Assembly (NCBI GenBank): GCA_020430005.1
Contig: JAGQKQ010000086.1
Span: 1-7,389, forward strand
Length of the DNA: 7,389 nucleotides
Reading direction: 5' to 3'
From: Candidatus Omnitrophota bacterium
Lineage (GTDB): Bacteria > Omnitrophota > Gorgyraeia > Zapsychrales > Zapsychraceae
Of this stretch, positions 1-6,356 are shown in pieces. How positions within the stretch are numbered: the first letter of the stretch is position 1; each line of letters starts with the position of its first letter. The position numbers were made by a program, and so were the translations under genes. The notes below the pieces were generated by a model. It made no database searches, was not told where the DNA came from, and saw nothing but the letters and a program-made list of their open reading frames with translations.

Positions 1-1
1 T

Positions 2-100
2 AAGTTACAGTTTTTAATTATCCCAAAACGTGTCCTATCAAGTGTTATTGAAGAAGAGAAGTTTAAGAATTATATTAATGAGCGTTTAGTCAAAAATTAA
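2..100 (+). CDS. C-terminal tail of an upstream protein, possibly YcxB-like (partial, 5' end outside window)
   Basis: An open frame runs from the window edge to a TAA at 98-100 and gives 32 residues, with the stretch IIPKRVLSSVIEEEKFKNYI followed by a basic end. A hydrophobic strand, then IPKR, then a short acidic helix ending near the C-terminus is what I recall for the end of YcxB-like domains, found in small bacterial membrane proteins. That match rests on about ten residues and is only suggestive. The codons look coding and the frame stays open with no competing gene on either strand. The rest of the gene lies outside the window. The stop lies 135 nt before mnmA with a palindromic repeat in between, so co-transcription with mnmA is uncertain. 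Confidence 0.5.
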   Translation, partial: KLQFLIIPKRVLSSVIEEEKFKNYINERLVKN

Positions 101-130
101 GAGTAGAAAGAGAATAGAAAAGGGTATATC

Positions 131-202
131 GTGGCGAAGAGCATAGCGATGAAGCAATCTTGATTAAATAAGATTGCCGCGTCCTTACGGACTCGCAATG
201 AC
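131..202. repeat. Interspersed imperfect palindromic repeat (REP/MITE-like)
   Basis: The core is a perfect 8-bp stem, GCAATCTT at 154-161 and AAGATTGC at 170-177, around an 8-nt AT-rich loop. The outer arms (131-153 and 178-202) are imperfectly complementary: one carries GCGAAGAGC and the other ends in ACTCGCAATGAC. Read on the - strand it begins GTCATTGCGAG and contains GCAATCTT, the hallmark of a short palindromic element that I know is scattered in many copies through various environmental bacterial genomes. It fills most of the gap before mnmA. It has no coding potential and could fold in RNA. Copy number in this genome cannot be seen from one window. Confidence 0.7.
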
Positions 203-235
203 ATTCTCCTTTAGTCCCCTAATTTTATTTAAAGT

Positions 236-1357
236 ATGAAACAATTTAACAGACCTATTGATAAAAGCAAAAAAGTCTACGTGGCGATGAGCGGCGGGGT
301 GGATTCGTCTGTCGTGGCCGGAATGATGAAAGACGCCGGCTATGATGTTGTGGGCGTCACCATGTGTTTCAGTATTACCCATCCGAACAGTTCCAAGCCG
401 TCCTGTTGTGGTGTGGATGGAATTCAAGACGCCAAGCGGGCCGCGCAAATCTTAGATATTCCGCATTATGTTCTAGACTTTGCCAAAGATATTAACGATT
501 ATATTATTGATGATTTTACGAAGGAATATCTTAGCGGACGCACGCCGAACCCGTGCGCGCGGTGTAATCAACATTTAAAATTCGGAACACTTTATCAAAA
601 AGTCAAAGCGCTCGGTGGTGGTTATTTGGCGACGGGTCATTACGCGAAGATTCATTATAATGAAGCGTTGGACCGTTATGAAATGAAGAAAGCCGAAGAC
701 CAGCGAAAGTGCCAGTCATATTTTCTTTACAGCATGAAGAAAGACGTTCTGGCCGATACCATCTTTCCATTAGGTGATTTAACCAAGAATGAAGTGCGTG
801 AATTAGCGCATAAATATAATCTTAATGTCGCCGACAAACCGGAGAGTCAAGACATCTGTTTTGTGCCGGATAGCGGATATAAAGAATTTATCCGTCAACG
901 ACTGGGCGATCAAGTTTTTGTGCCGGGAAATTTTGTGAATGAAAATGGTGATGTTGTGGGCCAACATCAGGGAATCGTGAATTATACAATCGGACAACGC
1001 GATAAGCTGGGCATCGCCCTTGGCAGGCCGGTTTATGTCAACCGCATTGATAAACTCAATAATACAGTTTATGTCGGTCCAAAGGAATTGTTATATGCCA
1101 AAGGGTTGGTTGCTGACGGGTTTAACCCGGTTAGTATGGAATTTCCGGTGAACGAACCGGTGGAATGTTCCATCCGTATTCGCTATAATTCACCGGAATT
1201 TGAAGGAACAGTTATCAATACCGGAAACGGTAAGGTGCGGGTTAATTTTAAAGAGCCGCAAAAGTCCGTGACGCCGGGACAGTCCGTTGTGTTTTATCAT
1301 AACGACGTTGTTCTGGGTGGAGCGACGATTGATAAACCGTTACACAGTGCTGAATAA
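236..1357 (+). CDS. mnmA: tRNA-specific 2-thiouridylase MnmA
   Basis: MnmA is a cytoplasmic enzyme that uses ATP to adenylate the C2 carbonyl of wobble U34 in tRNA-Lys, -Glu and -Gln and replaces the oxygen with sulfur, making s2U34. The 373-residue protein is close to the 368 of E. coli. The N-terminal PP-loop SGGVDSS lies at residues 19-25. TPNPCARCN (103-111) carries C110, equivalent to the first catalytic cysteine. ATGHYA lies at 132-137. SQDICFV (204-210) carries the second cysteine, C208. The tRNA-binding segment with YTIGQRDKLG follows at 250-259, and a C-terminal beta-barrel ends the protein. The extra C107, giving CxxC with C110, together with C208 could allow the iron-sulfur-type chemistry proposed for some MnmA proteins, which is inference. 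A CC pair at 57-58 is also present. The ATG at 236 lacks a convincing Shine-Dalgarno sequence, but the PP-loop begins only 18 residues in, so this start fits the family. trhO follows after 17 nt. Confidence 0.97.
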   Translation: MKQFNRPIDKSKKVYVAMSGGVDSSVVAGMMKDAGYDVVGVTMCFSITHPNSSKPSCCGVDGIQDAKRAAQILDIPHYVLDFAKDINDYIIDDFTKEYLSGRTPNPCARCNQHLKFGTLYQKVKALGGGYLATGHYAKIHYNEALDRYEMKKAEDQRKCQSYFLYSMKKDVLADTIFPLGDLTKNEVRELAHKYNLNVADKPESQDICFVPDSGYKEFIRQRLGDQVFVPGNFVNENGDVVGQHQGIVNYTIGQRDKLGIALGRPVYVNRIDKLNNTVYVGPKELLYAKGLVADGFNPVSMEFPVNEPVECSIRIRYNSPEFEGTVINTGNGKVRVNFKEPQKSVTPGQSVVFYHNDVVLGGATIDKPLHSAE

Positions 1358-1374
1358 TCTTCAAGGATAAGTAG

Positions 1375-2307
1375 ATGTATAACATTATTCTTTATTACAA
1401 TTTCCAACATATCGACAATGTTCCCAAGTTCTGTGGAGAGCATCGGCGCAAGTGCCGTTCTCTGGACTTATTGGGACGGGTGTATGTTGCCGAAGAGGGA
1501 ATTAATGGAACGCTCAGTGGTACAGCGGAAAATATTGAAGAATACAAAAAATTCTTACGTTCATTGCCGGGCTTTGAAGGAACGGAATTCAAAGAAGATA
1601 TTAGCGAAACCATTCCCTTTTTAAAACTGATTGTCAAAATCCGCCCGGAGATTGTTACGTTAAAAGCCGATATCCCGTTGGATCCGAATACAGAAGGCGG
1701 ACATCATTTGTCACCGGAAGAATGGCGGAAGGTTATGGAATCCGGAGAAGGTTATGTGATGATCGACACACGCAATGATTATGAATGGAAGGTCGGGCAT
1801 TTCGATGGCGCGTTGTTGCCGCCTCTAAAGAATTTCTACGATTTTCCGCAGTGGCTGGATGAAGCCAAGATTGATAAGAATAAGAAGGTCTTGATGTATT
1901 GTACCGGTGGAATTCGATGTGAGAAATTTTCTGTTTTGATGAAGAAAAAAGGGTATAAAGATGTGAATCAGTTGCATGGCGGTATTATCAATTACGCGAA
2001 AGAACAGGATGGCGCGCATTATAAAGGAAAATGTTTTGTCTTTGACGACCGTTTGACGGTCCCGATTGAAAAAGATCAGAAAGAACCGTTAACCCGTTGT
2101 GAAATCACCGGTGAACCGTGCGATCAATATTTAAATTGTGCGAATCCCGACTGTAACAAATTGTTTATCTGTTCCGAAGAAGGTGCCAGGCAAATGGAAG
2201 GGTGCTGTAGCGATGCGTGTAAATCTTCCAAACGCCGCCGGCCTTTCGATCCCGACAACATTTATGAACCATCGCGAAAATGGTATCATTATTTTGAAAC
2301 AAAATAG
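1375..2307 (+). CDS. trhO: tRNA uridine(34) hydroxylase TrhO (YceA-type rhodanese-domain protein)
   Basis: TrhO proteins (formerly YceA/YbfQ) hydroxylate wobble U34 of tRNA to 5-hydroxyuridine, the precursor of cmo5U/mo5U, using molecular oxygen. The 310 residues show the usual three-part layout. The N-terminal acylphosphatase-like domain has AEEGINGTLSG at 39-49. The rhodanese domain (about 115-212) has DTRNDYEWKVGHFDGA from 131 and the active loop CTGGIRCEK with C176. A C-terminal cysteine-rich part follows GKCFVFDDR (218-226). It has cysteines at 242, 249, 255, 260, 266, 277, 278 and 282, spaced like a metal-binding knuckle, including YLNCANPDCNKLFIC. It is somewhat shorter than the roughly 350-residue E. 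coli protein. The start is supported by AAGGA at 1363-1367, 7 nt before the ATG. It lies 17 nt behind mnmA, so both probably share a transcript. A simple sulfurtransferase role is the older name for this family. Confidence 0.93.
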   Translation: MYNIILYYNFQHIDNVPKFCGEHRRKCRSLDLLGRVYVAEEGINGTLSGTAENIEEYKKFLRSLPGFEGTEFKEDISETIPFLKLIVKIRPEIVTLKADIPLDPNTEGGHHLSPEEWRKVMESGEGYVMIDTRNDYEWKVGHFDGALLPPLKNFYDFPQWLDEAKIDKNKKVLMYCTGGIRCEKFSVLMKKKGYKDVNQLHGGIINYAKEQDGAHYKGKCFVFDDRLTVPIEKDQKEPLTRCEITGEPCDQYLNCANPDCNKLFICSEEGARQMEGCCSDACKSSKRRRPFDPDNIYEPSRKWYHYFETK

Positions 2308-2330
2308 TTGCTGGCAGCCAATCGCAATGA

Positions 2331-2432
2331 AAAATATAAACCTTAATGATTCGCTCAAACAGTCCTCACGACAGGATTTCTCTAAGAAATCCTTTGTTCC
2401 GGAACTCGCTCTACATTATAGGTTTATATTTT
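2331..2432. repeat. Palindromic MITE-like element between trhO and pgi
   Basis: The outer arms at 2331-2348 and 2414-2432 are inverted repeats of about 18 bp, AAAATATAAACCTTAATG against CATTATAGGTTTATATTTT, differing by one inserted base. In the centre is a second perfect hairpin: AGGATTTCT at 2373-2381 and AGAAATCCT at 2385-2393 around a 3-nt loop. The two regions between are weakly complementary (GATTCGCTC against GAACTCGCTC does not pair cleanly). The element is non-coding, about 100 bp long, and bears no sequence likeness to the repeat upstream of mnmA. Inverted ends plus no gene is the form of a non-autonomous miniature element or a large REP unit. I see no clear target-site duplication. 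As RNA it would fold into a long cruciform-like hairpin and could weaken read-through from trhO into pgi. Confidence 0.65.
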
Positions 2433-2454
2433 AAAACAGGTTTGTAATAATGTG

Positions 2455-2483
2455 CGAGTATCGAGCGACAAGCAACGAGCAAC
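2455..2483. repeat. Short tandem array of degenerate 7-bp repeats
   Basis: Four consecutive heptamers can be read: CGAGTAT, CGAGCGA, CAAGCAA, CGAGCAA, then a further C. The consensus is near CGAGCAA. The array lies between the palindromic element and the ribosome-binding site of pgi, so it would be in the pgi 5' leader if transcription starts upstream. Heptanucleotide arrays of this kind occur dispersed in some bacterial genomes, for example in cyanobacteria. A function is not evident. Confidence 0.5.
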
Positions 2484-2502
2484 ATAATAAGAAAGGTAAA
2501 GC

Positions 2503-3777
2503 ATGAGTATTACATTAAATACAGATCACCTAAAAGGTTTTATCAGTGATGATGAAGTTAAATCGATCCTTCCTGCGATTAAGAAAGCCCATGAAGATTT
2601 AGAAAATAAAACAGGTCAGGGAAGTGATTTTCTTGGATGGACCGATCTTCCAGCAAGAATTGAAGACAGCTTTATTGCTGAACTCGAGCAGCTTGGGAAA
2701 GATGTTCGTGCAAATTCCGATTGCCTGGTTTCTATCGGGATCGGCGGTTCGTATTTAGGAATCCGTTCAACGATTGAATTCTTGCGTGATGCCGCACAGA
2801 TCCCGGTATATTACGCCGGACACAATATGAGCGTGGACTATGTTCATGATCTGCTTGAGACGATCAAGGATAAACGCGTTACGGTTGTCGTGATCTCCAA
2901 ATCCGGGACAACGACAGAGCCGGCGTTGGCTTTTCGTCTTATTAAGGAAGCCTTAAAGAAAAAATATAATGATGAAGAATTAAAACAGCGAATTATCTGT
3001 GTAACCGACGCCAATAAAGGGGCTCTGCGTAAAACGGCGGACAAAGAAGGCTACCGTTCTTATGTGATTCCGGACGACGTCGGTGGACGTTTTTCCATAT
3101 TAACGCCGGTTGGTTTGGTCCCATTGGCGATTGCCGGTGTTGATATTAAGGCGCTTGTGGATGGCGCGCGTCAAGGACAGGAAGAATATGCGAAAATGGA
3201 AATGGCCAATAACACGTGCTATCAATATGTCGCGAATCGGTATTTGCTTTATAAAAAGGGAAAGGTTATTGAGGTCCTATCATCGTTTTATGACAATATG
3301 TTTTATGTGAACGAATGGTGGAAACAGTTATTCGGTGAGAGTGAAGGGAAAGATGGTAAAGGGATTTTCCCGGCATCGTTGATTATGTCCACCGATCTGC
3401 ATTCGATGGGTCAGCTAATGCAGGATGGTATGCGTAATGTATTTGAAACCTTCATTGAAATCAAAAAATCAAAGCATAGCATTGCGATTCCTGAAGATCC
3501 GGAGGATGTGGACAGTTTCAATATTATTGCCGGAAAAGATCTGGATTATGTCAATAAACAGGCTTATAAAGGGACGGCCAGCGCACATTTTGAGGGCGGC
3601 GTGCCGAATATGACATTCACTTTATGCCAGGCAGACGCGTTTCATTTGGGACAATTGTATTATTTATTTGAACGCGCGGTTGGATTGTCTGGATATCTTC
3701 TGGAGGTCAACCCTTTTGATCAACCCGGCGTTGAGGCGTACAAAAAGAAAATGTTTGCGTTATTAGGGAAAAAATAA
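2503..3777 (+). CDS. pgi: Glucose-6-phosphate isomerase
   Basis: This cytoplasmic glycolytic and gluconeogenic enzyme interconverts glucose 6-phosphate and fructose 6-phosphate. The protein has 424 residues, matching the compact Bacillus-type form (about 450) rather than the roughly 550-residue E. coli type. SIGIGGSYLG (77-86) and SKSGTTTEP (132-140) form the sugar-phosphate site in the two SIS domains. DVGGRFSILTPVG (192-204) is the first family signature and GYLLEVNPFDQPGVEAYK (397-414) the second. The expected catalytic residues are E279 in GESEGKDGKG, H300 in STDLHSMGQ, and K414; their spacings (21 and 114) equal those of the Geobacillus enzyme. Translation starts at an ATG with AAAGG at 2492-2496, 6 nt upstream. 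It is separated from trhO by 195 bp of repeats, so it is probably its own transcription unit. No clear terminator follows it, but a new promoter does. Confidence 0.97.
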   Translation: MSITLNTDHLKGFISDDEVKSILPAIKKAHEDLENKTGQGSDFLGWTDLPARIEDSFIAELEQLGKDVRANSDCLVSIGIGGSYLGIRSTIEFLRDAAQIPVYYAGHNMSVDYVHDLLETIKDKRVTVVVISKSGTTTEPALAFRLIKEALKKKYNDEELKQRIICVTDANKGALRKTADKEGYRSYVIPDDVGGRFSILTPVGLVPLAIAGVDIKALVDGARQGQEEYAKMEMANNTCYQYVANRYLLYKKGKVIEVLSSFYDNMFYVNEWWKQLFGESEGKDGKGIFPASLIMSTDLHSMGQLMQDGMRNVFETFIEIKKSKHSIAIPEDPEDVDSFNIIAGKDLDYVNKQAYKGTASAHFEGGVPNMTFTLCQADAFHLGQLYYLFERAVGLSGYLLEVNPFDQPGVEAYKKKMFALLGKK

Positions 3778-3811
3778 GAGACTTTCGATATTTTAAGAAG
3801 AAGCTAAGTTA

Positions 3812-3840
3812 TTGACAATCAAAAATTTATGTGATAAAAA
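3812..3840 (+). promoter_or_regulatory. Sigma70-type promoter for the downstream membrane/tat operon
   Basis: A perfect -35 hexamer TTGACA at 3812-3817 is followed by a 17-nt spacer and TAAAAA at 3835-3840, a 4-of-6 match to TATAAT. Transcription would start near 3847 and give a leader of about 27 nt before the ATG at 3874. The surroundings are AT-rich. Placement between pgi and a run of five closely packed genes supports it. Confidence 0.65.
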
Positions 3841-3873
3841 ATGATAGAGTGGCTTTTCTAAAAAATTAATTCT

Positions 3874-4383
3874 ATGGCGACGGAAAATTCTAAAACAATA
3901 TTTCTGGGCGTTTTTCTAGTTCTGGTGGCGCTGGTTTGCGCGCTGACAGCCTTTTATTATTTGGAAGCCAGGCCTGAAATGGTCGCAAATGAGCAGACCG
4001 AAAGTGACGTTGCCCAATTACCAGCCGAAAAATCGGTGGATCAAGACTCTCCGGCCCAGACAGCCAAAGCTTCTACAAACAAATCAACAGAAGATATTTC
4101 TTTAAAAAACTTAGTGGATAAGGCTGAAACCGTTTATGGTGATGAGGAAAAGCAACGTAAAGACGGTTTTTTATGGTTTGATCGCGGGTCTTCTAAATTA
4201 GTTGTGACGTTGGGCGCGGTCAATGGTCTGACCCCGGGAAGTAGTTTGGCGGTTTATGATGGTAACAAGCGGATAGGAAAGGTTAAAGTAGATGTTCCTT
4301 TCGATGTCATCTCTTATGTCCAGCCCCTGGATGGATCGGCCGATCGTCTGACCGGTGACTATTATCGTGTTGTAATGGAATGA
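3874..4383 (+). CDS. Membrane-anchored protein of unknown function
   Basis: I do not recognise this 169-residue protein. Residues 9-30 form one clear transmembrane helix or uncleaved anchor. Residues 35-95 are a polar, Ala/Ser/Gln/Asp-rich linker that is probably disordered. Residues 97-169 form a compact domain of predicted beta strands: FLWFDRGSSKLVVTLG, then GLTPGSSLAVYDGNKRIGKVKVD and DVISYVQPL. The pattern 'LGAVNGLTPGSSLAVYDGNKRIGKV' split over 113-137 resembles small beta-barrel domains at the ends of some envelope proteins (FlgT C-terminal-like), where a 'G..G..L.VY' turn precedes 'IG.V.V'; this is a resemblance only. With a short cytoplasmic N-terminus the domain would lie in the periplasm. 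The ATG has no visible Shine-Dalgarno sequence, but the leader is short and no other start keeps the anchor intact. It is first in the operon and ends 15 nt before the next gene's ATG. Confidence 0.8.
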   Translation: MATENSKTIFLGVFLVLVALVCALTAFYYLEARPEMVANEQTESDVAQLPAEKSVDQDSPAQTAKASTNKSTEDISLKNLVDKAETVYGDEEKQRKDGFLWFDRGSSKLVVTLGAVNGLTPGSSLAVYDGNKRIGKVKVDVPFDVISYVQPLDGSADRLTGDYYRVVME

Positions 4384-4398
4384 TAATTGTTCAGGTCC

Positions 4399-5448
4399 AT
4401 GAATACTCAAACACAAAAACTTTTCCTGGAAATATATGGGTTGTTCCGTATGATTTACGGAGCAGCTTTAGCGGTAGGCTTATCAGCAGCGTATTTTGTG
4501 ACCGAATTCGTTCTTCGTTATCCCGGTGATACCCGTGCATTGATTCTTGGCCAGGATGAAATTGCACTAATCTATGTGGCGGTTTTTTTAAGATCGATTT
4601 TTCACATCGGAGCCGGTATCGGTATTGCTCGTCTTAAACCATGGGGACGGGCCTGGTTGATCATCGGCTGGCCGATTATGTTTTTAATTACGGTCGGTGT
4701 TTTGTTGTCGGTTCATGGCGCGTGGTACGATGATGGATATGTGCAACATTTCGGGCAGACATTGAATGCCGGGAAGTTTGTTCTTTATATTATCTTTATT
4801 GGTGGCGACCTGATCGGTATCGGCGGTTTATTAAAGAATTTCTCTGTTCAGGAAAATACGATCCGGCAGTTTGGCGGGCGGATGACCGGGGGGCGGATTA
4901 GTTTTATACTGGCTACGGCAGTTGTTGCGTTTGTTATTCTCCTGTTTATGGGCCGGCCTATTAAAGATGCTTTTTATGGAGGGTTTTATAAACAGGACGG
5001 TCGTGTTATTCAAAGGAGTGAGGGAAAGACGACAGTTCTACAGCCGGTTCCACGTAAAACTCAGCAGGAAGCGGCAGCCCCGAAGTCCGGAGAAGACGTT
5101 CAAAAGTCCTCGGTTCAGTATCAAGCGCGGACAGTCGGCGGTACGCCTGTAGCTACAGGAAAAAAACAGCAAGGGACTGTTCAGAAAGTTTCAACGGCCA
5201 AAGGATTTTCCTATTCAGGAAGTATCGGGTATTTTGCGGCGGTCATTGTGATTGTTGGTTTTTTATTCGAATTGTTACAGCGTTATCAAACGCAAACATC
5301 ATCTATGTTGGCATATTGTTTGTTGATTTTTGGATTTATTTTGTGGGTTATCTTTGGTGTGTTGACAAACACGGCGGCGGTCAGTTTAATGGGCGTAGGG
5401 GCCGCGGTGGTCTGTCTTTTAATATTGATTGTCGCGTTTAATCATTAA
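4399..5448 (+). CDS. Polytopic inner-membrane protein of unknown function
   Basis: This is a 349-residue protein with about eight predicted membrane helices, near residues 14-36, 55-77, 84-105, 126-146, 166-184, 274-291, 302-323 and 328-347. Between helices five and six is a soluble stretch of about 85 residues (187-272) rich in Lys, Gln, Thr and Ala, probably unstructured. The first four helices contain FHIGAGIGIARLKPWGRAW, a helix-turn with basic residues like those in small DUF-type membrane proteins, but I cannot name a family. The chosen start is the ATG at 4399. A TTG at 4387 would add four residues; neither has a strong ribosome-binding site, so the exact start is uncertain. It lies directly between the anchored protein and tatA, with tatA starting 25 nt after its stop, so the three are probably co-transcribed. 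Nothing shows that it is part of the Tat translocase. Confidence 0.8.
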   Translation: MNTQTQKLFLEIYGLFRMIYGAALAVGLSAAYFVTEFVLRYPGDTRALILGQDEIALIYVAVFLRSIFHIGAGIGIARLKPWGRAWLIIGWPIMFLITVGVLLSVHGAWYDDGYVQHFGQTLNAGKFVLYIIFIGGDLIGIGGLLKNFSVQENTIRQFGGRMTGGRISFILATAVVAFVILLFMGRPIKDAFYGGFYKQDGRVIQRSEGKTTVLQPVPRKTQQEAAAPKSGEDVQKSSVQYQARTVGGTPVATGKKQQGTVQKVSTAKGFSYSGSIGYFAAVIVIVGFLFELLQRYQTQTSSMLAYCLLIFGFILWVIFGVLTNTAAVSLMGVGAAVVCLLILIVAFNH

Positions 5449-5473
5449 CGTGATCATTATCGAGGAGGTTGGT

Positions 5474-5647
5474 ATGGGCATTGGTATGAAGGAAATGATT
5501 TTTATCGCGCTGGTTATTGTTCTTTTGTTCGGCGCCAAAAAACTACCGGAAATCGGCAGTGCATTGGGTAAAGCGATAAAGGAATTCCGAAAGGCGGGGA
5601 AAGAGATTCAGGGTGAAGACGACGACACAAATAAAAAAGAATCCTAG
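5474..5647 (+). CDS. tatA: Sec-independent (twin-arginine) protein translocase subunit TatA
   Basis: TatA oligomers form the transient export pathway through which TatC-bound folded precursors cross the cytoplasmic membrane. The 57-residue protein has a short periplasmic N-terminus with E7 in the usual polar position. A transmembrane helix follows at about 7-19, then the hinge FGAKKLPE (19-26), the family hallmark. An amphipathic helix runs from about 27 to 45, and the tail is acidic then basic. The ATG at 5474 is chosen because AGGAGG at 5463-5468 lies 5 nt upstream; an earlier in-frame codon at 5429 lies inside the preceding gene and would add an unlikely extension. It has the minimal TatA form, and no separate TatB is visible, so it may serve both roles. 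Its last 35 nt overlap the tatC frame. Confidence 0.95.
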   Translation: MGIGMKEMIFIALVIVLLFGAKKLPEIGSALGKAIKEFRKAGKEIQGEDDDTNKKES

Positions 5648-6356
5648 CGCCAAAACTTTTCTGGATCATCTTGATGAATTACGGGGAAAATTGCTGATTA
5701 GCTTTATTGCGTTTGTCGGTTTTTCCGTTATTTTTTCATTCTTTACAGATCCATTTTTGAAACATATGACCAAACCTGTTGGTCAGCTTATTTATACTTC
5801 TCCGGCCGACGCCTTTTTCGCGCAGATTATGATTGCTCTGTTAGGTGGTTTTATCTTAACCTTGCCGATCCTCTTATTTCAGGTTTGGAGTTTTGTGGCC
5901 GAAGGCCTTAAAGAAAATGAAAGCCGGTATGTTTTGGCTTACGCACCAGCTTCCGCAGTACTTTTTGTTTTAGGGGGAGCATTCGCTTATTTTATTACCA
6001 TTCCGTTTGCCTTAAAGTTTCTTCTGGGATTTTCCAATGACTACATTGTTCCTATGATTACCGTTAATAGTTACGTTTCGTTTATTGTGACGCTTGTTCT
6101 TGCTTTTGGCGTGGTTTTTGAACTGCCGCTGGTGTTGATGTTTTTAACAAAAATCGGCATTGCAACACCGGCTTTCCTAACACAAAAACGCCGGCATGCT
6201 TTTATTATCATACTTATTGTCAGCGCTGTCATCACTCCACCGGACGTGGTAACGCAAATTATTATGGCCGGTCCATTGATGGTGCTTTATGAAATCGGCA
6301 TTTTGGTTTCCAAAATGGTTTACCGGGAAAAAATGCTTCGGGAAAATATGCCATGA
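5613..6356 (+). CDS. tatC: Sec-independent (twin-arginine) protein translocase subunit TatC
   Basis: TatC is the six-helix receptor that recognises the twin-arginine signal peptide and recruits TatA. The 247 residues match the usual 240-260. HLDELRGKL (19-27) is the conserved N-terminal cytoplasmic motif. The first periplasmic loop contains TSPADAFF (62-69), and FQVWSFVAEGLKENESR (89-105) carries E103 in the signal-binding loop. FELP (169-172) with E170 lies in helix four, and ITPPD ends at D211. These three acidic residues even share numbering with E. coli TatC. The start is a GTG at 5613 inside tatA, because no ATG, GTG or TTG lies in frame between it and the conserved motif; AAAGAGA at 5600-5606 may serve as the ribosome-binding site. 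Translation is therefore probably coupled to tatA. The following gene begins within its stop codon (ATGA at 6353-6356). Confidence 0.96.
   Translation: MKTTTQIKKNPSAKTFLDHLDELRGKLLISFIAFVGFSVIFSFFTDPFLKHMTKPVGQLIYTSPADAFFAQIMIALLGGFILTLPILLFQVWSFVAEGLKENESRYVLAYAPASAVLFVLGGAFAYFITIPFALKFLLGFSNDYIVPMITVNSYVSFIVTLVLAFGVVFELPLVLMFLTKIGIATPAFLTQKRRHAFIIILIVSAVITPPDVVTQIIMAGPLMVLYEIGILVSKMVYREKMLRENMP

Noticed and set aside
185..448. Open frame of 87 codons on the - strand across the start of mnmA
   Set aside because: It is antisense to the well-supported PP-loop region of mnmA and to the palindromic repeat, with no recognisable protein features.
2047..2061. Inverted repeat GACCGT-TTG-ACGGTC
   Set aside because: It lies within trhO over the conserved FDDRLTVP stretch, so codon constraint explains it; a similar sequence near 6638 is also in coding DNA.
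2138..2434. Open frame of 98 codons on the + strand across the end of trhO and the palindromic element
   Set aside because: It is out of frame with the conserved cysteine-rich end of TrhO, runs into a non-coding repeat and has no family features.
2422..2450. Possible pgi promoter: TTTATA at 2423 and TAATAA at 2445
   Set aside because: Both hexamers are weak matches and the first lies in the AT-rich arm of the palindromic element, so chance likeness is likely.
4334..4345. Perfect 12-bp palindrome GATCGGCCGATC
   Set aside because: It lies inside a coding region, is isolated and has no partner sites, so it is most likely chance.
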